A stretch of DNA of 64,000 nucleotides from JAFIFT01 sp020051095 (GCF_964199965.1 NZ_CAXMZT010000003.1:124001-188000), one strand, 5' to 3'. Shown: positions 44,864 through 54,759, numbered from the stretch's first letter. The notes: a model not told the origin generated them from the sequence alone. Program-made: numbers and translations.

Positions 44864-45670
44864 ATGGGGCACTTGCCCAGCACTAAGCTGAATAAGCCGT
44901 ATCAAAATACGCAACAAACATCCGAAAATACCCAAATTCCGGTAAGCTATTTTCGCTCGCGCTTATATACTGCTCCTTATTCCAGCAACCCATTATTGGC
45001 GGCTGCCTCGCCCCTATTTTCACTACTCGATCGATTAGCGTTGAGCTATACGCTTCCCCCCATTGCACAATTAAGGGAAGATTTTAGGTATGAACTTCAA
45101 GCATATCAAAGCCGCATCCAAGAAAAAAACCAAGAAAATGCCAACCATTCGATTGCGTATTATCTTTTAACAGCAACAATCGATGAGCTCATTGCCAGGA
45201 ACTATTACCGTATTTTTCATCAACCCGTCAGCTTCCATGCGTTTAGTCCCATTGGTCGTGGGGAAGAACCACCTAGTAGCCAGTTTTTCCGTGTTGTCGA
45301 TAAAATTCAACATCAGCCGAGCCAGTATTTGGATATCATTGAAATCGCTTATTTTTGTTTATTAGCCGGTTTTGAAGGAAAGTTTCACGATCAGGTTGAT
45401 TCTAGGCAACAAATCGATAATTTATGTGAATCCTTGTACCAGCTGATTCGGCAACACCGAGGCCATCAAAAGTCGCTAGGCAAACATTCTCACCAAACAA
45501 ATGATAAACCCATGATGTCTAACAGGCCTCTGCCAATTGCTGTGGGTCTTAGCGCAGCGGTTTTAGCCTCTACTTTCTATTTTTGTCATACTCATTTAAA
45601 CCATAAAGTTGAGAACCTGGCCTTTAGTCCTATCGTTAAAGCTCAATGGGTGCCCCATGATGCATCCTAA
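44864..45670 (+). CDS. icmH: Dot/Icm stabilising protein IcmH/DotU
   Basis: Inner-membrane protein that, with IcmF, places and stabilises the Dot/Icm machine at the pole; TssL-like. The 268 residues show the DotU domain (about 45-200) with NPLLAAASPLFSLLDRL, TIDELIARNYYR (catalytic-like DE motif of the family) and a single C-terminal TM helix (about 221-241). The stop overlaps the icmF start by 14 bp. Compared with L. pneumophila, the icmF/icmH order is reversed: icmH comes first here on its strand. Confidence 0.95.
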   Translation: MGHLPSTKLNKPYQNTQQTSENTQIPVSYFRSRLYTAPYSSNPLLAAASPLFSLLDRLALSYTLPPIAQLREDFRYELQAYQSRIQEKNQENANHSIAYYLLTATIDELIARNYYRIFHQPVSFHAFSPIGRGEEPPSSQFFRVVDKIQHQPSQYLDIIEIAYFCLLAGFEGKFHDQVDSRQQIDNLCESLYQLIRQHRGHQKSLGKHSHQTNDKPMMSNRPLPIAVGLSAAVLASTFYFCHTHLNHKVENLAFSPIVKAQWVPHDAS

Positions 45671-48590
45671 TCAAAAACAACTGCACAATGCGTTAAAACG
45701 CTTATTTAAGCAACTATATCATCAATATAAACAAGTTCACTTTGCTTTGTTAATTGGGAAGGATAGGCAGGGAAAGAATACCTTTTTGTCGCAAAGTGAT
45801 TTTCAATCGTATGACGAATTCTCATGTCAAGAGGCTAAAATTTATTATCAAGCTAATCAGGTAGTCTTATTACTAAGCGAGTCTTGGTTAATGGATAATA
45901 CCTTACCGCTACAAAAACAAATCCACCTAATCAATCGTTGTCATACACTTGTTCCTATCCAATCCATACTCATCTGCATCAATCTGCAAGAGTTAGTCGG
46001 TGAAGATGGGTTTTCAGTCAATGAGCGCTTGCAAACGCACATTCATCTGTCAAACTGGGTGAGCCAAAGCTTAAACAAGTCAATCCCCTGCCACCTTATC
46101 ATCACCCATGCAGATGGTATCACCGGATTTTGTGATTTTTTTGCCCAAACATTGGTGGGGAATGATAACCTCGACCTTTTCGGGTTATCTTTCGATTTTC
46201 ACCCCGATAAGACAGAAAAGCAGATTGGGCAAAAGCTATTTCAATTAACCGCCCATATTCAGCACATGGTCATCGACAAACTCCATTTCAGTCGCTCAAC
46301 GATTAAACGTCAGCTCATTCGTGAGTTTCCCCAGCAATTTAGTGCTTACCATCGCGCCGTGTCCTACTGTATCAAAGCCATGTCGCAAACAAACTTACCC
46401 GTTGTGGGTTTATATTTCGTCAGCTCCATACAACAAGGAGCAAGTTTCGACCCGCTAAATAAACGGATAAAACGGGAATACAGCCTAGCCTTGCCCGATC
46501 ATCATAACCTTGCAACCAATTACAAACCCTATTTTGTGCAAGCGACGCTGACTCATATTTTGAAAAGACACCGCCTAAGCTCTGAAATTCCCTATCAAAG
46601 ACAAATCAAAATTTTTGGGACCGCTGCAAGTATACTCTTCGTCTTAGCAGCGTTATATGGCATCAAGCAAGGGTTTAAAGCTAATCGTGAATTAGATTAT
46701 ATCAGTGACTTACTGATTACCCATGAAAGCTATCTTAGCCAAACGAATGATTTAAATGCTGCGTTGTTTCATTTAACCCAAGCGAGCAATGAAATTGAGC
46801 AACTACCCCACTCTTTATTCTATCCCAAATCATTGCATAAATTAGAACAACAATTATCGCAAAAGACGACCCATGCTTTGCACCAACAGTTTTTACCAAT
46901 CTCTTTAGACAAGTTAAAACAAGTTATGCAATCATCATCAAGTCCCGTTAGCGACAAATTCACGGCACTAAAAGTCTATTTGATGCTTGGATCTAAACAA
47001 CACTTTGATGAAGAAACAGTGATTAATTGGTTTAAGCAACGATGGCAACACCTTGATGTTGCTGAACAAAATAAGCAAATGGCACTAATGCGAAATGCCC
47101 TTCGACCACCCTACCAGCCAATTTCCATAGACCAGCAAATCGTCAAAGACACTCAAAACTACCTTAATGCGTTACCCGAACCCTACTTCTACTATATGCT
47201 GGCTAAAGATTTTTTCCCCAATCAGAAACAACATATCGAAATGCCGGGCTTTAATCTGTCGACGGCAGACTTGCCCATCTATTTTTCTAAAGCTGGGTTT
47301 GAAAGTTTAAAACCTAAACTGGTTGGAATTGCGCAGGCTATTAACAAAGATAGTTGGGTATTAGATAAAACCCCTAACCCCGAATTAGCGGGTATGATTG
47401 AAAAGTCCTATTGTTACGCATACCGAGATTGGTGGAAACACTTCATTGAGAAATCCCATCCTCGAACGCCAAATTCATTTCAAGACATCGAACAAATAAC
47501 CAAACAAATTCACCAAAATCAATCGTTTTCACGATTTATGCAGTTCATCCAATTACAAACAAGTCCTGTTGCAAGTGAATACGGTGAATATTTTAATCGC
47601 TATGTGCCTTCTGAATTTTCTAATATTAATCTCATTAGTCAATCAGCAGTGGCCCAAGTGGATCAGAGTATTGGTGAGTTAGGTCAATTTACCAACCAAA
47701 TCAATTTATTGGAAGACCGACAATCCATGGTGTTTAACTTAACCAAAGCACGGTTTAAGCAACCAGACAATGTCGATCCACTAAGCGTTGTCTATACGCA
47801 CAGCCAACGATTACCTGAACCTTTAAAATCTTGGACCAAACTCTATGCGGACGAAACTTGGTACCATATGTTGAAAGATTCTCAAGAGAAGTTAAACCAG
47901 TTGTGGCAGCAAGAAATAGCACTCTATTACCAACAAAAATTAGCGCACCGCTTTCCGATTGATGAGAAAGGGGAGTTTGATATTAATCTTAATGATTTCA
48001 ATGCATTTTTCGCAAAACAGGGGCGCTTAGCTCAATTTACCGAAAATCATATCAAACCATTTCTACAAACGGATGCTGCTGAATGGCAAGTTAAAGAAGT
48101 GAATGGATATCGGATGCCCTTTAAAGATACTGTTATTAAACAGTTTATCCAAGCAAATATCATAAGCACGATGTTTTTTGAAAAAGAGACTGTGACTAAT
48201 GTCAAATTTGAACTTCAAAAAATTGCCTTAGACCCAACCATTGAGCGATTAGAAATTGTCATGGATGAACGCAAATTCAAAGACACAAACGATGATACTG
48301 GTGAAAACAATGATCGCCAATTTACCTGGCCATTCAATCAAACGGCCATTCGAATCAAAACCATCGAAGGGAAGCAGTTTGAACTGGAGGCTCATGGGCC
48401 ATGGGCTTTATTGCACATGTTACGCAACCTATCAATTACTGCTGACCCAGAACGCCCTCATCAACTATTGGTTGATTTGAATGTCAATGGCTACTCCGGT
48501 CGCTATATTTTAACAAGTAATTCCTTAATCAACCCACTAACACCCAGCATATTAGATCAGTTTGAACTTGAAGATTTGTTGTTTAATTAA
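45657..48590 (+). CDS. icmF: Dot/Icm stabilising protein IcmF (TssM-like)
   Basis: Large inner-membrane protein of 977 residues, partner of IcmH. Start is at one of two adjacent ATGs (45657 or 45660). The N-terminal GTPase-like region begins with a degenerate P-loop GKDRQGKN, where the usual Ser/Thr after GK is Asn. A TM helix near residues 318-338 follows. The C-terminal half has the TssM-type pattern (LVDLNVNGYSGRYIL at the end). It is about the size of Legionella IcmF. Ends the icmHF operon. Confidence 0.94.
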   Translation: MMHPNQKQLHNALKRLFKQLYHQYKQVHFALLIGKDRQGKNTFLSQSDFQSYDEFSCQEAKIYYQANQVVLLLSESWLMDNTLPLQKQIHLINRCHTLVPIQSILICINLQELVGEDGFSVNERLQTHIHLSNWVSQSLNKSIPCHLIITHADGITGFCDFFAQTLVGNDNLDLFGLSFDFHPDKTEKQIGQKLFQLTAHIQHMVIDKLHFSRSTIKRQLIREFPQQFSAYHRAVSYCIKAMSQTNLPVVGLYFVSSIQQGASFDPLNKRIKREYSLALPDHHNLATNYKPYFVQATLTHILKRHRLSSEIPYQRQIKIFGTAASILFVLAALYGIKQGFKANRELDYISDLLITHESYLSQTNDLNAALFHLTQASNEIEQLPHSLFYPKSLHKLEQQLSQKTTHALHQQFLPISLDKLKQVMQSSSSPVSDKFTALKVYLMLGSKQHFDEETVINWFKQRWQHLDVAEQNKQMALMRNALRPPYQPISIDQQIVKDTQNYLNALPEPYFYYMLAKDFFPNQKQHIEMPGFNLSTADLPIYFSKAGFESLKPKLVGIAQAINKDSWVLDKTPNPELAGMIEKSYCYAYRDWWKHFIEKSHPRTPNSFQDIEQITKQIHQNQSFSRFMQFIQLQTSPVASEYGEYFNRYVPSEFSNINLISQSAVAQVDQSIGELGQFTNQINLLEDRQSMVFNLTKARFKQPDNVDPLSVVYTHSQRLPEPLKSWTKLYADETWYHMLKDSQEKLNQLWQQEIALYYQQKLAHRFPIDEKGEFDINLNDFNAFFAKQGRLAQFTENHIKPFLQTDAAEWQVKEVNGYRMPFKDTVIKQFIQANIISTMFFEKETVTNVKFELQKIALDPTIERLEIVMDERKFKDTNDDTGENNDRQFTWPFNQTAIRIKTIEGKQFELEAHGPWALLHMLRNLSITADPERPHQLLVDLNVNGYSGRYILTSNSLINPLTPSILDQFELEDLLFN

Positions 48591-48668
48591 GTCAGCGAGT
48601 GGCCCCAATATCCGGCTATCCTCGACGTTCAACTTGATATTTCCTGAGTGCTTATCTAAGTTGTAAGT

Positions 48669-49058
48669 ATGAAGCGCTATTTATACTATCTCATTTTTCT
48701 GTTATCTGTTGGATACATACAGGCAAGCTTTGCAGGCTCAAAATTCCTCAATTCCCAAGAAATTCGACAATTAATTGCAGGCCGTGATATGTCGTTTTAT
48801 GGGAATTACGGTCCCATTAAATTCCAAGGCGAAGCGAAGTGGTCAAAAAACGGGACCATTCAAGGATATACTCGCTATTTATCGAAAATGAAATATTGGC
48901 AAGGCCGCTGGTATGTCAAAAATAACACCTATTGCCGTCAACTGTCTTCTGCAGGGAAAAAGGATTTTCGCTGCCACCGGGTAAAGCAAATTAACGCCAA
49001 CACGATACAATTTATAAAACCCGATGGAAGCGTTAGTTCAACAACAATTTTAAAATAA
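48669..49058 (+). CDS. Small secreted protein of unknown function
   Basis: A 129-residue protein with a signal peptide (MKRYLYYLIFLLSVGYIQASFA). The mature part has repeated aromatic/charged strands (FYGNYGPIKFQGEAKW, MKYWQGRWYVKNNTYC) with Cys pairs, suggesting a small beta-fold periplasmic protein similar in style to DUF995-like proteins. It lies 78 bp after icmF on the same strand and overlaps the convergent formyltransferase-like gene by 9 bp. No function is assigned. Confidence 0.7.
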   Translation: MKRYLYYLIFLLSVGYIQASFAGSKFLNSQEIRQLIAGRDMSFYGNYGPIKFQGEAKWSKNGTIQGYTRYLSKMKYWQGRWYVKNNTYCRQLSSAGKKDFRCHRVKQINANTIQFIKPDGSVSSTTILK

Positions 49059-49826
49059 TCGATTCCCATTTTTTACAAACATTTTTAAATCGTCTAGATT
49101 GGGGTAGGGTCTTGGCTTACAAGAAGAATCTATCCGCTGCCCACCCGCAATTTCTTGATGATGCACTATTTTATTTAACGACTCTAGCAATGCATCCATC
49201 CCAAGCATTCGGATATCTAATAAAACTTTATCTAAACTACGTTCGCTGATTGTATAATGCCTGGTTGCAATCACATTGCCAGTATCCACCCCTTCCTCGA
49301 TTTTATGAACGGTAACACCCGTTTCTGCACAACCATCCGCTAATGCCCAAAATATCGAAGCGCGTCCTCGATGCTCGGGTTTAATGCCAGAGTGTAGGTT
49401 AATACAGCCAAAACGCGATGCATGCAGCAACTTTTTATTAAATAGTGAATTCACTCCAACTGCTACAATATAATCAGGTTGGTAAGTTTGGATTTTTTTT
49501 ACCACATCTTCTGCATTAATATCTTCCAACCCATTAAATACTGGAATGCCTTGATTTATAAATATATTGGAAACTTGTTTATCCGCGCTGAATCGTCCTT
49601 TTAAGATACGCACAAGGGCTTTGAAGAAGTTAATAGGACCAAATGCCCTTAGCACATCCAGATAGTTAATGCGATTTGCGCCCGTATAACCAACGTGAAA
49701 ATAATTCAATATAAAAGCACTTTTAATATCAATAGCGCCTACGTCATGGCTAAAAAAATAGCGGAAAGCGTCCGCCATATAAAATGGTTCAGATTCTGTG
49801 ATGAATACAATTTTTATTCTTTCCAT
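49050..49826 (-). CDS. Formyltransferase-family protein (Formyl_trans_N)
   Basis: A 258-residue protein with the catalytic triad positions of formyl-THF-using transferases: Asn143 and His145 in INLHSG, and Asp181 in EEGVDTGNVI. ADGCAETGVTVHKIEEG matches the fold. It has no C-terminal OB domain of methionyl-tRNA formyltransferase, so it more likely acts on a sugar or small molecule, as in nucleotide-sugar N-formyl transferases. It sits between the icmHF and icmB ends with no sugar genes nearby, and has an alternate look to the usual icm locus. Confidence 0.85.
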   Translation of the reverse strand: MERIKIVFITESEPFYMADAFRYFFSHDVGAIDIKSAFILNYFHVGYTGANRINYLDVLRAFGPINFFKALVRILKGRFSADKQVSNIFINQGIPVFNGLEDINAEDVVKKIQTYQPDYIVAVGVNSLFNKKLLHASRFGCINLHSGIKPEHRGRASIFWALADGCAETGVTVHKIEEGVDTGNVIATRHYTISERSLDKVLLDIRMLGMDALLESLNKIVHHQEIAGGQRIDSSCKPRPYPNLDDLKMFVKNGNRLF

Positions 49827-49929
49827 CGACTTTCCTACATTCTAGGGCGTGTCCACATTCCATTAGTTGATAATTTGGGAACATCTCCAACTTAATTCAC
49901 CCACTTATCTTCCGGACTTTCCCTTGAAT

Positions 49930-52900
49930 TTAAGCATTCCTTACTGGCAATACCTTCGCATTAGGATCTTTCGTATAAACGCTGATAATGTCGTTGATTA
50001 ACTCATCAATGACCCCTTCCTTAACCTCTTCCTCAATCAAACCGCTCGCTTCCCGCTTACTGATTAATCGATTCTCAACCTCTTTAGCGGCTGATCCACC
50101 AGGGAAAAAGTTAGCGAGGACTCGTCTCGTTTCAGCTGGGCCTAAATGCTTATACAATCGATTCCTTAATAAGGCATCTTCAGCCGTTGTGCTAAATGCC
50201 CATAGCTCAATTGGCCCCAAAGTTAAGGTCAGTAACTGCATGTTTATGCCTTCTTTGGTGGCATATTGCACTAAAAAGGTTGCTCCTCCTTCTCGGGGAC
50301 CATGCACCCTCGTTCTAAGTGCCGTTTTCGAGGTAGGCGATAAGCCAAAAATCTGAGTGGTTTTCTCAACTGCTTGGGAGGGGCCTGCATCCATCACATA
50401 GATCGCAGTCGCAAACTCAATCATCACCGGATCAAAATCATCAACCGACTGGGAAAGCAACGCAATTTGCACTTTCCATTTACGCCCTTCACGCATATCG
50501 ATAATTACTTGTTCTCTAACCGCTGATGATTTAGCTGTTCGGTGAAATTCATCATAAACAATCCGTTTCGGATCTTCTCGAATTTCTTGAATACGCTCAT
50601 CATGATATTCTTTGTATTCTTCTGGAACAACACTACCCATGCTTTCCTCAGTGAGGTAGAAGTGCCTTGCCAAAACATAGCGCGCTAACATATACATAAC
50701 AGCGGTTTGTCTATCCGCTGCATCACCACCGGATTTAGCCACTTCATCTAAATCTAAAGAAACAACACGGGCATCACCGATATCGAAACTCGTAATCCTC
50801 GATAAAATGGGATACTCCCGAACCGCGGAGGAAACCATGCGTGAAAACGCACTAATTAACGATTCACCTGTCGGAGTTGTTACTTTTTCATAAAGGTCTT
50901 CAATTGAAGGTGTTCGACAGATTGAAGCAGCATCCGCCAGCAAAGGCATGGCATATCGTTGCGCCAGCATCGCTTCATGCGCGAACCCAGCTAAGAATAA
51001 AGCGTCTGTCACTTCCCACCAAGTTGATTTTGAATCTTTGACAAAGCCAATCTCTTCCAATATGCCATCCAACATTTCTTCAACACCCGTGGTATAGGGG
51101 GTTGGATTAAATTCATCAGCAAGGCTCTTATATAATTCATCCACCACCATACCTGCCAAATCGGCCATCCCGTCGTATGGCTTGGCAGCGCCCAAAGGGG
51201 TGGTTAATAACGTTAAAAAATTTACTAAAAAGGAGCGCTCAAGAGCAGTTGGATACCGACAACCTAACTGTGTATCAAAGGGGTTAATACTATATTCTTT
51301 CGCCATGCGTAATCGATGATAAGCAACTAAATGGCGTTTGGATTTCGGCAATGCCTCTTTTAATAACGAAATTAAACCACTACTAGACGGTCCAATATCA
51401 ATAATGGCAATCCGAGGCAAGCGGCTCAACCCGCCATTTAGGCATAGCGCAAGATTTTGTGCACTTGATAAAACAGATTTACCCGAACCCGGTCTAGCAT
51501 AAACCAAATCAATCCATGTGGTTTGACGTGTCGAACCCGGTTGAAATGGCCATGGTTTGCCATCCGGTGAGCGAAATAATAATGCGCCTGTCCGCCAAGG
51601 CGATGCAGGGCGAGTAATAGGCAACATGCTGATTACATCGGTGAGCGGCGCTACCGATGGAACTGCACTACTGCTAACGGTTGCAGCAAGCATATTCGAC
51701 ACAAAACCTTCAAATGGGTCCCCACACATCTCTGAAACATCGGTAGATCCCCAACCTTGGATAGCTTTTACTAATTCCGAACTTCGTCTTCTTAACAAAG
51801 ACAGGTCGTTCTCAGGTGCCCAAGTAGAAGCAACCACGCGCAAACGAACAACCGCTTCATCCGTATTTAACTCAAGGTACTTTAATAAATTCACAGAATC
51901 ACTGATTAATCGATTTTGCGCCGATGAAAAACTTAAAATCGCAGAGAGTAACCCCTTTAATTTGACGGTATTCAATCCTTCGCTTTCGACAAGGAAAGCC
52001 ATTTTCCAAGGGATGTGTGACGGTAAGATCCGTGAAAATAAATTGATAAACGGCCTGACATCTTTGGGGAACAAATCGATATAGATTGTTGAATAAATTT
52101 TATCGCCCACTCTAACCGTGCGCATATCTTTAATCTCAGCATCACGAGGCAACACTTGTTTGGCTAATGAGGGCCATAATAGATCGGACGGATCACCATC
52201 AAAACCATTGAGCTCACGTGCGCGACATTTATCTCCCGGAAGTGATGCCTGCCAGTCGTCTGATGTAAAATCAGGATCGGCTGAGATACGGATGCTTTTC
52301 ACTGCATCATGAACATTTAACAAGGTTGCCGATATATTGAGGCTTTCGAAATCATGCATGATGGCTCGCACAAATGCGTCATGCGTATCACGCAATTCAG
52401 GGATCGCTGCATAAATTGTTTGTGTATTTCTAAAAGGCGGTGCTTTCGTTTCACGCAGCATTTTTAATTTTGCTTTGTTGGCTGCTTTAAGCTGTTCTCC
52501 GGTTAAGTTAATTGGCCGAGTATAGAGGGTGAAATATACGCTTTCATCGGCGCAATAGCCGGATAAATAATTGACTCGTTCTTTAAATAAATCCGATAAA
52601 TCCAATTCGAGTTTTTCTGCTGTTGCAAACGCGGGGGCATAAATATCTTCAATTTTTTTTCGAATACTCTGCTTTTCATGACTGAAATAAACTTGAAAAG
52701 CATGACCTGTCCGAGACATTGCACCCCGAAAAGCATTATTTAATCCTTCAACTAACCGCTCAAATTCTTCGGGACCAGCCAAAGCCATGATCCCGTGTAT
52801 TTTGATAATGGAAAGTAAGGTACCATCGTGATTGACTAGAACCGTATTGCTATCGGCTGTTTCCAGGTCAATATAAGACTCGCTGGTTTGCTTTAATGAA

Positions 52901-52968
52901 GTACTGATCCAGGCAAGGAAAGTATCCATGCCTTCGAAAAAAGAGTCAGCCAATCTTCCCATGCTCAC
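49930..52968 (-). CDS. icmB: Dot/Icm ATPase IcmB/DotO (VirB4-like)
   Basis: Cytoplasmic VirB4-type ATPase that forms the hexameric base of the Dot/Icm inner-membrane complex. The 1012 residues match Legionella DotO length. Walker A is YARPGSGKSVLSS (about 490-502), Walker B IVYDEFHRT (about 812-820), with the arginine-rich RTRVHGPREGGA later. It is the last gene of the icm operon here, 56 bp after icmJ. Confidence 0.97.
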   Translation of the reverse strand: MSMGRLADSFFEGMDTFLAWISTSLKQTSESYIDLETADSNTVLVNHDGTLLSIIKIHGIMALAGPEEFERLVEGLNNAFRGAMSRTGHAFQVYFSHEKQSIRKKIEDIYAPAFATAEKLELDLSDLFKERVNYLSGYCADESVYFTLYTRPINLTGEQLKAANKAKLKMLRETKAPPFRNTQTIYAAIPELRDTHDAFVRAIMHDFESLNISATLLNVHDAVKSIRISADPDFTSDDWQASLPGDKCRARELNGFDGDPSDLLWPSLAKQVLPRDAEIKDMRTVRVGDKIYSTIYIDLFPKDVRPFINLFSRILPSHIPWKMAFLVESEGLNTVKLKGLLSAILSFSSAQNRLISDSVNLLKYLELNTDEAVVRLRVVASTWAPENDLSLLRRRSSELVKAIQGWGSTDVSEMCGDPFEGFVSNMLAATVSSSAVPSVAPLTDVISMLPITRPASPWRTGALLFRSPDGKPWPFQPGSTRQTTWIDLVYARPGSGKSVLSSAQNLALCLNGGLSRLPRIAIIDIGPSSSGLISLLKEALPKSKRHLVAYHRLRMAKEYSINPFDTQLGCRYPTALERSFLVNFLTLLTTPLGAAKPYDGMADLAGMVVDELYKSLADEFNPTPYTTGVEEMLDGILEEIGFVKDSKSTWWEVTDALFLAGFAHEAMLAQRYAMPLLADAASICRTPSIEDLYEKVTTPTGESLISAFSRMVSSAVREYPILSRITSFDIGDARVVSLDLDEVAKSGGDAADRQTAVMYMLARYVLARHFYLTEESMGSVVPEEYKEYHDERIQEIREDPKRIVYDEFHRTAKSSAVREQVIIDMREGRKWKVQIALLSQSVDDFDPVMIEFATAIYVMDAGPSQAVEKTTQIFGLSPTSKTALRTRVHGPREGGATFLVQYATKEGINMQLLTLTLGPIELWAFSTTAEDALLRNRLYKHLGPAETRRVLANFFPGGSAAKEVENRLISKREASGLIEEEVKEGVIDELINDIISVYTKDPNAKVLPVRNA

Positions 52969-53024
52969 CTCATCCTCGTTGCTTAAGACCGCATCAACTT
53001 TAACTCGTTCCGCAAAACAAGTTG

Positions 53025-53654
53025 TTATCCTTCAACAATCTCCCTCACTGCTGCTGCAGCCCAATGTTCTATTTGCTTTCTAAACTTTGCCCGGGAAGGC
53101 AGTAACCTAACCGACTCGAACATCTGGTCTATTGTTTCTTTATCACTCACCCCTGAATCAATGATTAACTGCCCCATGATAGAGGGATCACTGGTCCCTT
53201 CGCCAAATTTGTTCTCAACATTTTTAGAGCGAAATTTTAAACTACGATATATCGCCTGAGCACTTTGCTTATAACCGGTATCATTGGTAATAGCACAAAA
53301 TAACACATGGCATAAACTGTTTAACTCAGTTTGGCTCATCTCAGGAACATAAATTAATGTTCCCCCGCCATAACCACCAACCCCAACTGATTCAATAAAG
53401 TAACATTGGGAACAAAAGCAACAAGCGGTGACCATGTTAGACATTTTGTTGTTCGAAAAATCGCCATCTAAATTGACCACATCTTGATATTTTTTGGCCT
53501 GAAAACCACAGAATTGACAACTATATTGATCTCTTTCCCAAATTTTTCTTTCATATTCGGCAAATTTTGGATCAGACTTACGCGCAGAATACAACCGCCA
53601 AGCATTGGCAGAAGCCATTAAACGTAATACATGTTTGCCTAAAAGTTTCGTCAT
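53025..53654 (-). CDS. icmJ: Dot/Icm coupling-complex protein IcmJ/DotN
   Basis: Zinc-binding partner of the DotL coupling protein. With ATG at 53654 (MTKLLGKHVLRLM) it has 209 residues, the expected size, and GGTGA precedes it; a start six codons upstream is possible. Two cysteine pairs (CQFCG and CCFCSQC) form an HNH-like zinc site. A 10 bp hairpin separates it from icmD upstream. Confidence 0.95.
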   Translation of the reverse strand: MTKLLGKHVLRLMASANAWRLYSARKSDPKFAEYERKIWERDQYSCQFCGFQAKKYQDVVNLDGDFSNNKMSNMVTACCFCSQCYFIESVGVGGYGGGTLIYVPEMSQTELNSLCHVLFCAITNDTGYKQSAQAIYRSLKFRSKNVENKFGEGTSDPSIMGQLIIDSGVSDKETIDQMFESVRLLPSRAKFRKQIEHWAAAAVREIVEG

Positions 53655-53674
53655 TCTTAATTCACCAAACATAC

Positions 53675-53699
53675 GGAGGCAAGCTATAAGCTTGCCTCC
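53675..53699 (-). other. 10 bp hairpin between icmD and icmJ
   Basis: GGAGGCAAGC (53675-53684) and GCTTGCCTCC (53690-53699), perfect arms with a five-base loop, in the icmD-icmJ spacer. No T run follows in the direction of transcription, so it may process or stabilise mRNA, or attenuate downstream genes. Confidence 0.65.
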
Positions 53700-53740
53700 C
53701 CAAAAATGATTCTGGCTGAAAGAAAGCCGATTCCAATAAA

Positions 53741-54148
53741 TCAGTTTCCAACTGTAAATACAATACCAGTTGGTCCACCAATATCACCTTGAGATAATTG
53801 ACCAAACAAGGTGGTACCTGTTGAAGTTAGAATCGCAGGTAAGAATAGTAAAGCGGCTGCGATAAATACGAGCGCAATAGGCGTACCAATTGGGATCTGA
53901 GTCGGGTTATCTTTATGTTGCTTAAATTTCATAATAGCACCAATCGAAAACCCAAGGCCCGCTAAATAAGAACCCGCCGTGATTAGCTGGGTCAACGCAG
54001 TAAAGGACTGGGTCACAGTCGATGCAATCCCACCCAATGTTTCGGCGCCAGCAGCTACGGCTTGGCCCGTTACCAATAAACATACTAAACCCGTTGCATA
54101 GACAATGAACTGACTTAGTTGATTGAAATTAAATTTACAATTTTTCAC
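53741..54148 (-). CDS. icmD: Dot/Icm inner-membrane protein IcmD/DotP
   Basis: Small inner-membrane protein with a leader and two further TM segments (about 10-32, 47-70 and 84-105). GTG at 54148 is preferred: GGAGG sits 7 bp upstream, giving 135 residues, close to the Legionella protein; a longer frame would overlap icmC. The glycine/threonine-rich segments (AGAETLGGIASTVTQSF) are typical of the DotP/DotE pair. Confidence 0.93.
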   Translation of the reverse strand: MKNCKFNFNQLSQFIVYATGLVCLLVTGQAVAAGAETLGGIASTVTQSFTALTQLITAGSYLAGLGFSIGAIMKFKQHKDNPTQIPIGTPIALVFIAAALLFLPAILTSTGTTLFGQLSQGDIGGPTGIVFTVGN

Positions 54149-54179
54149 AGTTTTTCCTCCGAATCGGCCTAAAATGTCT

Positions 54180-54752
54180 CTACCCATATAAAGTATTATT
54201 GATTATCTCCAACGTTTTCACAATGTTAATCGCTAAAATCCCCCCAAAAACATGCATTAATCCTTTGCCCGTAGTACCAGGCTGCCCACCTTGGCCAGCA
54301 GCTCGTGCTATTAATACCCATCCACGAATGAAAGCTATTAAACCTATCACTTGAATGAATAGCGATAATGATGCACCTACCGGGCTATTTGATCCAAATA
54401 AAGCATCTAACGTACCGTTAGAACTATTAATTGGTGCATACGGCAATATATCAGTATCGCCAAACGTTGTCATTAGCAACACTTTCATGGCGCGAGGCAG
54501 ATAGATAAAGACTGCCGAAACCACCAGATAAGTGACCGGCTCTTTTAAACTCGCATTAGATGACATCATCGTTCTGGCTTCGCCATACACTTTCAGGCTA
54601 TAGATTGCTTTAAATGCAAAAGCAATCCCCATGACGTAGGCTACCCCCGTGATGAGTTGTTGAATCGGCTCAAGCGAGGCTGCGATATTTCGCAATATAT
54701 CTGCTTGACTGGTAATCCAACAGGCAACTGTACCCGCCGTACAACTAGCCAT
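54180..54752 (-). CDS. icmC: Dot/Icm inner-membrane protein IcmC/DotE
   Basis: A 190-residue inner-membrane protein with about four TM segments (about 27-50, 74-92, 117-142, 163-180), distantly similar to IcmD. QADILRNIAASLEPIQQLITG and KGLMHVFGGILAINIVKT match DotE. It lies between icmG (7 bp upstream) and icmD (31 bp downstream of its stop). Exact role in the machine is not known. Confidence 0.94.
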   Translation of the reverse strand: MASCTAGTVACWITSQADILRNIAASLEPIQQLITGVAYVMGIAFAFKAIYSLKVYGEARTMMSSNASLKEPVTYLVVSAVFIYLPRAMKVLLMTTFGDTDILPYAPINSSNGTLDALFGSNSPVGASLSLFIQVIGLIAFIRGWVLIARAAGQGGQPGTTGKGLMHVFGGILAINIVKTLEIINNTLYG

Positions 54753-54759
54753 AATTCAC

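Noticed and set aside
51557..52084. 175-residue frame on the plus strand within icmB
   Set aside because: Antisense of the icmB domain before Walker A; no ribosome site or family pattern.
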